64,000 nucleotides of DNA from Bacillota bacterium (GCA_023457255.1 JAEWMB010000026.1:186001-250000); one strand, 5' to 3'. Shown: positions 44,029 to 52,470, counted from the first letter of the stretch. Notes: generated by a model not told the origin, from the sequence alone. Numbers and translations are program-made.

Positions 44029-44746
44029 TACTTTTAACCTAATGATGCTATTGGTAGCTACGCTGCTATTTTTAGTTTCAGTGTTTTTTCCTAATACTAA
44101 GGTATATGCAAAAGATACGTTAAAGGCAGGATTTGCTTTCGGCAGGTCAGGCGGTGTATCCATCGACGGATATTATGATGATTGGGAGGATAAGCCAATC
44201 TCTCATATTACTTATGGATCTCATAATGGGAAAACCATCCATGATGTATCCTTAATCAAAGATGATGATTACATTTACATTTATGTAAAATTACATGAAA
44301 CCTATGCAGATCATCATATGCCGCTTTATGCCATTAATTTAAGTATTAATGGAAGAACCTGTGAGATGTATATTGCACATGCCAATGCGCAAGGAACGAC
44401 GGATTGGTCAAATCCTGTGAATCTGCAATCTGGTATTAATTATGGGCTGCATCCATTTACCTATTATCCCAACTACACCTTAGGAGATGCTGTTATCACT
44501 GTCTCTGATGGAAATCCAAATGACCGGATGGAAATCCGCATAAGTATGGATAAATTAGAGCAGGTGATGAATTTACCTCATGGTTCCATAAATAATGGCG
44601 CAATGATATCGTTAAACTTACCAAACCTTGGTCAGGAAACCGTACAGCTAATGGGGACATCCACCGGAGCATTTATTGGAATTGCATTATGTGTAATTGT
44701 GGTAGCAGGTGTACAAATTGTCAGAAGAAGAAAGAGGATGGCTTAG
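44015..44746 (+). CDS. Firmicu-CTERM-type exported protein, probable exosortase substrate
   Basis: A 243-residue exported protein. A signal peptide occupies residues 1-32 (hydrophobic LLVATLLFLVSVFF, then KVYA). The mature part is a beta-sandwich with DOMON/CBM9-like character: GVSIDGYYDDWEDKP near 49 and DDYIYIYVKLHE near 88. The C-terminus is a tripartite sorting signal: a short spacer near 215 (MGTSTG), a single helix (AFIGIALCVIVVAGVQIV) and an Arg/Lys tail (RRRKRMA). AAGGAGGG precedes the ATG, which overlaps the previous gene by 14 bases. The exosortase starts on the next base after its stop. It is the only clear substrate candidate in the window. Confidence 0.85.
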   Translation: MKKTNTFNLMMLLVATLLFLVSVFFPNTKVYAKDTLKAGFAFGRSGGVSIDGYYDDWEDKPISHITYGSHNGKTIHDVSLIKDDDYIYIYVKLHETYADHHMPLYAINLSINGRTCEMYIAHANAQGTTDWSNPVNLQSGINYGLHPFTYYPNYTLGDAVITVSDGNPNDRMEIRISMDKLEQVMNLPHGSINNGAMISLNLPNLGQETVQLMGTSTGAFIGIALCVIVVAGVQIVRRRKRMA

Positions 44747-45358
44747 ATGAATTGGCTGGTAATTGTGGGTGTTATTATTTGGCTTTATATACTCACCGTT
44801 TTCCGTAGAGGGAAGCTGCATTACTTTCAGTTTATCTGGGGGAGTGTAGGTCTCTTTATCATTATGTGTATTTTTGTACAACCAAGAGTTACAGAAGCGT
44901 TAAAGCAGTTGGTAGCAACCGTAGTAGGAATGATAGGTTCAAGACTTTCCATTTGTGAAGCCTATTATGAATATAATATAATCTTTATACCTCAGATGAA
45001 GGTAGTCTCGTCGGTGTCACTTTATATTGATTATGAATGTTCCGGAGTTATTGAAATGATGGCATTTGTATCCATGCTGGCATTTTACCAGGTATATGAA
45101 GTGGGACAGAGAGTTATAGTAGCCTTGATAGGGTGCGTAAGTATCTTCTTTTTTAATGTGATTCGTATTCTAACCATATGTGTCATTGTGTATCAATTTG
45201 GGAGTGGCTCTTACTATATTGCCCATACGATTATTGGAAGGTTAGTATTTTATGCATTATCGATTGCCTTGTACTATATTGTTTTTACAAAGCAGCAGAT
45301 AGTGAAGCAAAAGATAGGAGGTTTCCGATATGCGGAACATACTGGAAAGGATGTCTAG
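44747..45358 (+). CDS. xrtG: Exosortase, XrtG family
   Basis: A 203-residue integral membrane protein with about six helices. It carries the exosortase/archaeosortase catalytic triad: Cys98 in IDYECSGVIEMM, Arg140 in FFNVIRI and His160 in YIAHTIIGR. These enzymes cut within the C-terminal sorting signal of exported proteins, probably joining them to an acceptor. Size and spacing match the short Gram-positive XrtG type. It is sandwiched between the sorting-signal protein and the XrtG-associated glycosyltransferase, and overlaps the latter by 29 bases, so the operon is tightly coupled. Confidence 0.92.
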   Translation: MNWLVIVGVIIWLYILTVFRRGKLHYFQFIWGSVGLFIIMCIFVQPRVTEALKQLVATVVGMIGSRLSICEAYYEYNIIFIPQMKVVSSVSLYIDYECSGVIEMMAFVSMLAFYQVYEVGQRVIVALIGCVSIFFFNVIRILTICVIVYQFGSGSYYIAHTIIGRLVFYALSIALYYIVFTKQQIVKQKIGGFRYAEHTGKDV

Positions 45359-46688
45359 TCAGGTTCTTTTTTGGTCGGCTTGGATTATCATTCCTCTTAT
45401 TATGGAGATCATCCCTTCTGTTTTTGGTTTTTTTGTATTACTCCGAAAGAGGATAAGATACAGTGCCGACCCCAAGCTGCTATATTACCCGGAGATTTCT
45501 ATTATCGTACCGGTTTATAATTCGGCGGATACCTTAGAGATGTGTATCAATTCGATCGTGAAATCGGATTATCCCATTGATAAGATTGGTATTTTACTAG
45601 TGAACAACGGAAGTAAAGACCATAGTTTTGATATATATAAAAGATACCAAGAGGAGCATCCTGAAATTAATATGAAGTGGATGAATTCCAAACAAGGGAA
45701 ATCAAAAGCCCTGAATATGGCGTTGTTTAATAGTAAGGGAAAATATATTATTCATATTGACAGTGATGGAATCCTTCATGCAAAGGCACTTACGAATCTT
45801 GTGAAACGGTTTGAAGCTCACTCCAATATCCACTGTATGACAGGAACGATCTTGACCAATCCTGACAGTATTAATAATACTAAAAAATTTACAAAACGCT
45901 TTATGCAAAAGATAGAGTTTTATGAATATGCACAGGCATTTTTAGCCGGTAGAAATTTTGAGGCGGAATGGGATAATATATTTACTATGTCCGGTGCGTT
46001 CTCGGCATTTCGTAAATCAACGATTCTTAAGACACAATTATATAATACCGAGACAGTTTGCGAAGATACGCACATAACATTTCAAGTTAGAAAGTTACTG
46101 AAAAAAAGAATTGACATTTGTGAAAATGCAATATTTTTTGTAGAACCAATCGAAAGCATGGATACCTTATATGTGCAAAGACAGCGCTGGCAAAGAGGAG
46201 AACTGGAAGTAGCCCATATGTTTCCGGAGAAAAGGAAATTCTCTATGAACTTTATGACAAAACTACTGTTATATGATCATACCTTTGCATTTCCTCGTAT
46301 GATTTGGTACTTTGCTTTAATTTGCCTGACCTTTATGAATTATCCATTTTCCTTTGTTGTTCGTTCTGTTATTTTAATCTATATTCTATATTCTATCTCG
46401 ACATTGTTATCTTATCTTAATATTTACAGCTATTTAAAGTGGGATAAAAACTTACGGCGCTTTTATGCGAAAAAAATCATCCTGATATTCTGCCTGCCGG
46501 TTTTTAACTTTATTGTGTATTGGTTCCGAATGGCGGGTATCATAAATAGTATTAAGATACAAAGTCAGTGGAAAACAAAGTCGTTTAAAGAGGAATGTGG
46601 TACTTGCAGACGAATAATGAAAGATGATTTTAAGGTGATAGGAGTTGTCGTGAAAAAAATCCGGCAATATATTACAACTGAAAAATGA
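45330..46688 (+). CDS. XrtG-associated family 2 glycosyltransferase, membrane bound
   Basis: A 452-residue processive-type GT2. There are one or two N-terminal membrane helices (about 10-37), then the GT-A domain: ISIIVPVYNSADTLEMC near 55, LVNNGSKDHS (nucleotide site), HIDSDGIL as the DxD-like metal motif near 144, GAFSAFRKS, and the QxxRW signature in QRQRWQRGELEV near 281. Three or more C-terminal helices follow (about 305-400). It matches the glycosyltransferase subfamily known to accompany XrtG. AGGAGG inside xrtG provides its ribosome binding site. It probably glycosylates the exosortase substrate or builds its anchor. Confidence 0.9.
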   Translation: MRNILERMSSQVLFWSAWIIIPLIMEIIPSVFGFFVLLRKRIRYSADPKLLYYPEISIIVPVYNSADTLEMCINSIVKSDYPIDKIGILLVNNGSKDHSFDIYKRYQEEHPEINMKWMNSKQGKSKALNMALFNSKGKYIIHIDSDGILHAKALTNLVKRFEAHSNIHCMTGTILTNPDSINNTKKFTKRFMQKIEFYEYAQAFLAGRNFEAEWDNIFTMSGAFSAFRKSTILKTQLYNTETVCEDTHITFQVRKLLKKRIDICENAIFFVEPIESMDTLYVQRQRWQRGELEVAHMFPEKRKFSMNFMTKLLLYDHTFAFPRMIWYFALICLTFMNYPFSFVVRSVILIYILYSISTLLSYLNIYSYLKWDKNLRRFYAKKIILIFCLPVFNFIVYWFRMAGIINSIKIQSQWKTKSFKEECGTCRRIMKDDFKVIGVVVKKIRQYITTEK

Positions 46689-46690
46689 TG

Positions 46691-46727
46691 GGTGAAAGAG
46701 TGAAAGATTTTTAAACTTTCACTCACC
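46691..46727 (+). terminator. Hairpin between the glycosyltransferase and the next gene
   Basis: The arms gagtgaaag (46698-46706) and ctttcactc (46716-46724) pair perfectly, extended by ggtg / cacc. There is no T-run after it, so it may attenuate or stabilise the transcript rather than stop it. Confidence 0.45.
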
Positions 46728-46730
46728 AGG

Positions 46731-46790
46731 TTTGTGCTGCGCCAAACTTGAGCCATTCGCTGCTCCTGAAAGATAGCCGCAGCATGGAGG
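46731..46790 (+). repeat. 60-bp dispersed structured repeat, copy C
   Basis: This is 97% identical to the copy at 13471-13530 (two changes). The substitutions fall in the loop (ctcctgaaag) and beside the 3' stem arm (agccgcagca), leaving the tgctgcg / cgcagca stem intact. It ends in GGAGG, the ribosome binding site of the gene at 46796, exactly as copy A serves the gene at 13537. It sits inside the exosortase operon. Confidence 0.75.
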
Positions 46791-46795
46791 CATAA

Positions 46796-47830
46796 ATGGA
46801 ACGATTTAAAAATGCAAAATTTCAGAGTGTAATTATTATGGTTAATATCGCCGTAGGTATTTTGCTGCTCGCATTGCTTAACCTCGAGATTAAAAACACA
46901 ATTGCTGTGAATAAGCAGGTTTATATAAATAACCAGAAAATCTTGATCAAGTCGATATTAGAACGTGTCCTTATGGAAGAAAAGTTTAGTGATACGGATA
47001 TAGAACAAGTGGTTTCAGACATCATTAAAAATGACTTTCCTACCTCTTCTAGCTATTATTGTATCTTTACCAGGGAAAATGAAATTCTTTTTATGAAAGA
47101 TGAAAATACGACAGAAGCCCTAAAAGGGCAAGCACTTCAGGATATAATAAACCAGGAAGCGGCTGCAAACAAAGGAACGACCAAATATCTGATAGCGAAT
47201 ATGCAGTTAGAGCTCGACAACAACAGCTATTCATTCTTAATCGCAACAAAAGAAAGTTATTTTATTAAGCAGGTAAATTTTGATAATATAGCTTTGTATG
47301 CAATGGTTTATTTCTTGTTGTATATGATCATGCAGGTGATTACTACCGTATTAGCATTTTACACAATGCGGGAGGATAAGAAAACGATAAAGGTATTAAA
47401 GGAAAATGCTATTCAGGATCGTATGCTGATTGAAAAATTAGAATCGGATAAGGCCGACAGATACACAATTCCTGGAGAAGAGGGGCGGTATTCCTTCTAT
47501 CCTAGAAATATCGTGGAAGAGGTAATAAGCCAGTTAACACCGAAAGAAAAAGAAAGCTGTATACAGATTGACCTTATCATAGAAAACTTGAAGATGGAGC
47601 ATTTTGTCGGAGTGTCAGTTATTTTAAATAGGATTAAGATGAATAATAGCGTTGCGTGTTACTGGGAAGAGAATATTTTTAAAGTTCTAACCTTTCACGT
47701 AGCAGAAGAGAATATAAGAAGCTTTATCGATTTGTTTCTTCAAATGTACCAAGACCAGTGTAAGGAGAAGGTAGAAGAACTTAAAATTGTTGCCAGATAC
47801 TTAGAGGAGAAGGAATTTTTTATACATTAG
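46796..47830 (+). CDS. Membrane sensor-like protein of the exosortase operon
   Basis: A 344-residue protein with a helix at about 11-33, an extracytoplasmic sensor-like region (about 34-160, strands such as SSYYCIFTRENEILFM), a second helix (about 164-192, ALYAMVYFLLYMIMQVITT) and a cytoplasmic part. A short coiled coil (about 195-218) is followed by a domain reminiscent of a degenerate GGDEF fold (LIIENLKMEHFVGVSVIL, then FKVLTFHVAEENIRSFI) that lacks GGDEF and metal residues. No kinase or cyclase motif is present. Its ribosome binding site is provided by the 60-bp repeat just upstream. It may sense envelope state for the XrtG system; family unknown to me. Confidence 0.6.
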   Translation: MERFKNAKFQSVIIMVNIAVGILLLALLNLEIKNTIAVNKQVYINNQKILIKSILERVLMEEKFSDTDIEQVVSDIIKNDFPTSSSYYCIFTRENEILFMKDENTTEALKGQALQDIINQEAAANKGTTKYLIANMQLELDNNSYSFLIATKESYFIKQVNFDNIALYAMVYFLLYMIMQVITTVLAFYTMREDKKTIKVLKENAIQDRMLIEKLESDKADRYTIPGEEGRYSFYPRNIVEEVISQLTPKEKESCIQIDLIIENLKMEHFVGVSVILNRIKMNNSVACYWEENIFKVLTFHVAEENIRSFIDLFLQMYQDQCKEKVEELKIVARYLEEKEFFIH

Positions 47831-47906
47831 CTAACTTTTCTCTAAAAAAATTGGGGTTTTGGAGGAAAGATACGGATTTTGTTCTCCGATGCGGAAAGGA
47901 GGAAAA

Positions 47907-48350
47907 ATGAGATACAGTCAATACAAATATAATTTTTATTTGAATGCCAGCCATTCCATCTATATGGATGGTAAACCGGGAACCAGCCATCCCCATACTT
48001 GGGAAATCTCTATTTATGCTATAAATAAAAATGAAGTATTTATGATGTTTACGGAGGTAGAAAAAAGAATTGAGGAATTCCTTGGTAAGTTTCAGGAAAA
48101 ATACATTAACAATTATGAACCATTTACTTCGTTAAATCCGACCCTGGAAAATTTAGCGCATTTTTTTCTTTCGGAGCTGCAAAAAATACTGAATCCTCTA
48201 AATTGGGTAATATTTACGATAGAGATTAGTGAAACCCCAACAAGATCTTATATTATCAGTACTTTAGACAATAATATAGAGGAAGAAGCGGAGCGAAAGA
48301 ATATTGCTGTGCGAATTCTTAAAGAAAGCAGGAAAGGTGAAAGAAAATAA
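47907..48350 (+). CDS. 6-pyruvoyl-tetrahydropterin-synthase-related protein, no catalytic cysteine
   Basis: A 147-residue stand-alone T-fold protein, starting at the ATG behind AAAGGAGG. It parallels the N-terminus of the membrane protein at 40930 almost residue for residue: YKYNFYLNASHS, then TSHPHTWEISIYA. Zinc-type histidines are His16, His28 and His30. The PTPS/QueD catalytic Cys is absent, and the whole protein contains no Cys. PTRSYIIST matches IRSYSVSKY in the other copy. QueD enzymes normally make 6-carboxytetrahydropterin, so this paralogue has probably been recruited to a structural, zinc-binding or ligand-sensing role. It belongs to the family known to accompany XrtG. Confidence 0.82.
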   Translation: MRYSQYKYNFYLNASHSIYMDGKPGTSHPHTWEISIYAINKNEVFMMFTEVEKRIEEFLGKFQEKYINNYEPFTSLNPTLENLAHFFLSELQKILNPLNWVIFTIEISETPTRSYIISTLDNNIEEEAERKNIAVRILKESRKGERK

Positions 48351-48444
48351 TAAATTTTTTCGCTCGCAGATTCCATGGAAGCTTGTTTTCCAGTGAGGGA
48401 GAATATAAGGAATGAGATGAGGAGTGATAGGGGGCTTGGCTGTT

Positions 48445-49503
48445 ATGTTTCAAGAAGAAGTTTGGATTATAATTCCTTCCTTAGAACCGGATATGAAAAT
48501 GATATCTTTAGTTCAGGACTTAAAAAAGGAAGGTTTTCGAAATATTGTGATTGTGAATGACGGAAGCAATGACGAGTATCGAAAGCTCTATGAATCAGCA
48601 AAAGAAAACTATGCCTGCAAGATTCTTACTCATGGTGTGAATTTGGGGAAAGGACGGGCAATCAAAACAGCATTAAACTACTTGATTACAGAAACTAATG
48701 CCGTTGGTGCTGTAACTGTTGATTCCGATGGTCAGCATAAAATTAAAGATATTATAGCACTATCAAAAAAAGTGACGGAACATCCGGAGCATCTTATCCT
48801 TGGCTGCCGAAGTTTTTCGAAAGAGGGCATTCCGTTTCGGAGTAAAGCCGGCAATGTGATTACAGCAAAAGTACTGGCGATGCTTTGTGGTATGAATATT
48901 TCGGATACACAGACCGGGCTGCGAGGTTTTGGCAGAACACAAATGGAGAAATTTTTAACGATTCAGGGTGAGAGATTCGAGTACGAGATGAATATGCTTC
49001 TTTTTGCCAGGGAGAATGATATTGCAATAGAAGAAGTGCCGATTGAAACTGTTTACATGGAAGAAAATGCCTCCTCTCATTTCAACCCGGTATTCGATTC
49101 CCTAAAGATATATTCTGTTTTTTTAAAATTTATATTAGCCTCTTTCTCTTCGTTTGTGATTGATCTTGTACTTTTTACTGCTGCTTATCATTTACTAAAG
49201 AGCTATTTTCCTGCCGGCTATATTTTGATTGCAACAGTCTTTGCAAGAGTGTTATCCTCACTTTATAATTATAACGTGAATAAAAGAGGGGTGTTTAAAC
49301 GAAAAGAAAAAAGTTCTGCTACACTGATTCGGTATTACGTCCTGTGTGTTATACAGACGATATTATCCGGGGTGGGAGTGTATCTTTTATATCGCTGGTT
49401 ACGTTTTAATGAGACAGGAATTAAAATAATAGTTGATGTTATTTTGTTTTTTCTTAGTTTTCAGATCCAAAGAGAATGGGTATTTCACAAGAAAACACGT
49501 TAA
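48445..49503 (+). CDS. Bifunctional GT2 glycosyltransferase/GtrA-like flippase
   Basis: A 352-residue protein. I favour the ATG at 48445; a GTG at 48424 is possible. The N-terminal 220 residues are a GT2 domain: WIIIPSLEPDMKMISLV, IVIVNDGSNDE near 33, GVNLGKGRAIKTALNYL, AVTVDSDGQHKI (DxD-type) and DTQTGLRGF. This is the dolichyl-phosphate-sugar-synthase-like subfamily, which charges a polyprenyl carrier. The C-terminal 130 residues are a four-helix GtrA domain (FILASFSSFVIDLVLF, then RVLSSLYNYNVNKRGVF). It would thus make and flip a lipid-linked sugar, feeding the membrane transferases of this operon. Confidence 0.85.
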   Translation: MFQEEVWIIIPSLEPDMKMISLVQDLKKEGFRNIVIVNDGSNDEYRKLYESAKENYACKILTHGVNLGKGRAIKTALNYLITETNAVGAVTVDSDGQHKIKDIIALSKKVTEHPEHLILGCRSFSKEGIPFRSKAGNVITAKVLAMLCGMNISDTQTGLRGFGRTQMEKFLTIQGERFEYEMNMLLFARENDIAIEEVPIETVYMEENASSHFNPVFDSLKIYSVFLKFILASFSSFVIDLVLFTAAYHLLKSYFPAGYILIATVFARVLSSLYNYNVNKRGVFKRKEKSSATLIRYYVLCVIQTILSGVGVYLLYRWLRFNETGIKIIVDVILFFLSFQIQREWVFHKKTR

Positions 49504-50033
49504 TAACATGAAAGATTGCTTGCCAATGGTTATGGTACTTAAGTGAATGATTTATACTACTATGGTGAGGATGTAACTGCAGCTTCACCATTAACTACAA
49601 TCTGGTTTTGGATTTTTGTTGAGTCTTTTTTGGAGGACTTGCTATTTTGTGTTTTTATTTAGCGAGGGTCAATCTAAGAATTATAAAACATAATTATGAA
49701 TAAGCCTATTCACACGAACACAGATAATTACATAAGTTCAACATTCTCACATTACTAATACTTTCATTATTCATTGTGACTTTAGCAAATGACAGATTAT
49801 ATCAGTTTATATTTAAAAACAATGAAAAGTTATACTATTATGATGACAAGTTTGATGAAGTATATAGTATTATAGCCTATGACAAAAATGATAAAGAAAT
49901 AATATTCAAATTGGAACGAGGAATTCTTGCAAAAATAAAATTAAACAGCCGGAAAAAAAGTTGTGAAAGAGTAACAATTTTAGAAAGATGGATGAGTGTC
50001 AAATAGTATATAATATATCTATATGGTCAAACC
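49504..50033. other. Decayed right edge of the exosortase island
   Basis: No convincing intact gene. A GTG at 49543 opens 39 codons (SPLTTIWFWIFVESFLED) without a ribosome binding site. A GTG at 49776 opens 76 codons to 50006, a Lys/Tyr-rich peptide (LYYYDDKFDEVYSI). The same frame continues upstream without a usable start through hydrophobic FNILTLLILSLFIV, suggesting a truncated small exported protein. Both look like remnants. Base composition is very AT-rich. Confidence 0.4.
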
Positions 50034-50162
50034 AATGTATATTATATATTGTTAAACCCGGGAAAGGGACTTGTAAAAATTACTCCAGAAGAGTTCTTCG
50101 GTGAAATACATAAAGAAAAGAAAATAAGCCACCAAAATACCAATGGAGTTGTGCTGGAATAA
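50034..50162 (+). pseudogene. Fragment of a C39 peptidase domain (bacteriocin ABC exporter type)
   Basis: From 50034 a 42-codon stretch reads NVYYILLNPGKGLVKI, then TPEEFFGEIHKEKK, and ends NGVVLE before TAA. This matches the end of the C39 double-glycine peptidase domain that precedes the membrane part of peptide exporters (pattern DPAKG-xxKI-xxEEF-TGVVL). The catalytic Cys and His regions are missing, and so is the transporter. It is a relic at the right edge of the island, next to recG. Confidence 0.5.
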
Positions 50163-50195
50163 GAAATAAAAAAATAATGCTGTAAAACACAGATC

Positions 50196-50228
50196 AGGAG
50201 GTAGGGCAAATGCTTTACCTCCTTTTGC
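50196..50228 (+). terminator. Hairpin ahead of recG
   Basis: aggaggta (50196-50203) and tacctcct (50216-50223) pair perfectly and are followed by tttgc. It probably closes transcription from the island before recG. Confidence 0.65.
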
Positions 50229-50352
50229 TTGAATATTTAAGGATAAGGATACCTTAACTAAGTTATCTTCTTGGGAAAGATGCTTGTAACTAGAGGATAA
50301 CTATGGTAGTATTTTTGTAGTAAAAGTTTTTAGGAAAGAAAGGGTTCTTGCG

Positions 50353-52389
50353 ATGCAGCTAACAGATTCCTTGGGAAAAATTAAGGGAATAGGGGAAAAA
50401 ACCGAGCAAAAGTTTCATAAGCTATCGCTGTTTAGCGTAAATGATCTAATAGAGCATTATCCTCGTGGGTATGAGGTATACGAGATGCCAAAACCTATCA
50501 GTAGTGCTGCAGAGGGAACGACAATAGCGATTGAAGCAGGAATTGCTACGATAGCAGAAGTGAGGAAGATTCGAAATCTTCAAATCCTTACCTGTATGGT
50601 TCGTGATCCTTCGGGACAGATAAAAGTAACCTGGTTTAATCAGCCTTTTTTAAAGAATACGCTGCGGATGGGAGCAAGGTTTATCTTTCGGGGTAAAGTC
50701 ACAAGAAAGAATGGTTCTTTGGTGATTCAGCAGCCAAAGATATATAAGCAAGAAGAGTATCGGAGATTATTAAATGTTATGCAGCCGGTTTATTCTTTGA
50801 CAGAAGGTTTAACCAATCATACGGTATCGAAAGCTGTGGATACGGTATTAACTAAAATAGATGATTTTAAAGAGTTTTTACCAAAGTCTATTTTAAAAGA
50901 GCATAATTTGATATCAAGAAAAGCCGCTGTCAGAGAAATCCATTTTCCAAAGGGCAGGGAGACGATGCTGGAAGCCAGAAGACGTTTGGTTTTTGATGAG
51001 TTTTTCCTGTATACCGTTATCTTACAAAGGATAAGAGAGAATAAAGGCAGTATTTTAAATGGGTTTCTAATCAAAGAACCGGAAGAGGTTTCAAAACTTA
51101 TCGGCAGTCTTCCCTATGAATTGACCAATGCCCAAAAAAAAGTGTGGGATGAGGTAAAAAAGGATCTTCTCAGTAACATATCAATGAATCGCCTGATTCA
51201 AGGAGATGTAGGCTCCGGTAAGACGATATTGGCAGTTCTGGCCTTACTGCTTGTGGCAAAGAGTGGATATCAAGGCTGTTTTATGGTACCGACCGAAGTC
51301 TTAGCAAAACAGCATTTGGAAGCACTTTGCTCTAGTTTGTCAGCATTCGGGATTAAGGTTGAATTGCTCGTTGGCTCTATGACGGCAGCCATGAAACGCA
51401 GTGCTTATCAGAGAATAGAAAATCATGAGGCGGATATTATCGTTGGAACACATGCTTTGATACAAGAGAAGGTTATTTATGATAAACTTGCTTTAGTTAT
51501 TACGGATGAGCAGCATCGATTTGGAGTAAAACAACGAGAGAGCTTGCTTCATAAGGGAGATAACCCTCATGTACTTGTTATGAGTGCAACACCCATTCCA
51601 AGAACGCTTGCGATTATTCTTTATGGGGATCTTGATATTTCTGTTGTAGATGAATTACCGGCAAATCGATTGCCAATTAAGAATTGCGTGGTAGACTCTG
51701 CCTACCGGGAAACCGCTTATCGTTTTATTGGAAAACAGCTCCAGGAAGGAAGACAAGCCTATGTCATCTGCCCGATGGTGGAAGAAAGCGAAACAATAGA
51801 AGCGGAAAATGTTGTGGAATATACCGAAAAGTTAAAAGAAGCCCTGCCTTTTGTTTCTGGAATCGAATATCTCCATGGTAAGATGAAGCCGAGGGAAAAG
51901 GATGATATCATGGGACGTTTTGTCTCGGGTGAAATTAAAGTTTTGGTTTCCACAACTGTTGTAGAAGTAGGTGTCAATATACCGAATGCAACCGTCATGA
52001 TGATTGAGAATGCAGAACGATTTGGACTGGCGCAGCTTCATCAGCTTCGTGGGCGTGTCGGAAGAGGGGCCTATCAGTCTTATTGCATTTTAGTAAGTGG
52101 CTCCGGCGGTAAAGAGACGATGGAACGTCTTGAGATATTAAACAAATCGAACGACGGATTTTTTATAGCAAGTGAAGATTTAAAGCTTCGTGGACCAGGT
52201 GATTTGTTCGGTATTAGACAAAGCGGCGATCTGGAATTTAAGATTGGCGACATCTATCAGGATACCTCTATTTTAAAGGCGGCAAATGAAACTGCAAAGA
52301 ATCTTACCGCAGAAGAATATCTTAGTTTATGTAAAAATTATCCCGCCCTGCAGGAGAAGTTTGAACGGCTTGCAATGAGTACTCTGTAA
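50353..52389 (+). CDS. recG: ATP-dependent DNA helicase RecG
   Basis: A 678-residue superfamily 2 helicase that regresses stalled replication forks and resolves branched DNA. The N-terminal wedge domain has an OB fold (about 50-150, LTCMVRDPSGQIKVTWFNQP). The motor motifs are all present: Walker A GDVGSGKTILAVLAL near 288, Walker B ITDEQHRFG (DEQH) near 387, VMSATPIPRTLA motif III, and motif VI QLRGRVGRG near 569. The TRG-type loop FGIRQSGDLEFK lies near the end. The length and start agree with the family. Confidence 0.96.
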   Translation: MQLTDSLGKIKGIGEKTEQKFHKLSLFSVNDLIEHYPRGYEVYEMPKPISSAAEGTTIAIEAGIATIAEVRKIRNLQILTCMVRDPSGQIKVTWFNQPFLKNTLRMGARFIFRGKVTRKNGSLVIQQPKIYKQEEYRRLLNVMQPVYSLTEGLTNHTVSKAVDTVLTKIDDFKEFLPKSILKEHNLISRKAAVREIHFPKGRETMLEARRRLVFDEFFLYTVILQRIRENKGSILNGFLIKEPEEVSKLIGSLPYELTNAQKKVWDEVKKDLLSNISMNRLIQGDVGSGKTILAVLALLLVAKSGYQGCFMVPTEVLAKQHLEALCSSLSAFGIKVELLVGSMTAAMKRSAYQRIENHEADIIVGTHALIQEKVIYDKLALVITDEQHRFGVKQRESLLHKGDNPHVLVMSATPIPRTLAIILYGDLDISVVDELPANRLPIKNCVVDSAYRETAYRFIGKQLQEGRQAYVICPMVEESETIEAENVVEYTEKLKEALPFVSGIEYLHGKMKPREKDDIMGRFVSGEIKVLVSTTVVEVGVNIPNATVMMIENAERFGLAQLHQLRGRVGRGAYQSYCILVSGSGGKETMERLEILNKSNDGFFIASEDLKLRGPGDLFGIRQSGDLEFKIGDIYQDTSILKAANETAKNLTAEEYLSLCKNYPALQEKFERLAMSTL

Positions 52390-52436
52390 CCCAGACCATA
52401 GGATTTGGTTAAGGAGTTCCGGAAGAAAGAGGATTT

Positions 52437-52470
52437 AAAAAGGAAGGGAGTGTTACCCCTTTCCTTTCCA
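52437..52470 (+). terminator. Terminator after recG
   Basis: aaaaggaaggg and ccctttcctt pair around a short loop and are followed by a pyrimidine tract. It lies 50 bases after the recG stop. Confidence 0.55.

Noticed and set aside
49543..49662. 39-codon peptide with a hydrophobic C-terminus, considered as a small secreted peptide near the C39 relic
   Set aside because: GTG start with no ribosome binding site and no double-glycine leader; treated as part of decayed sequence.
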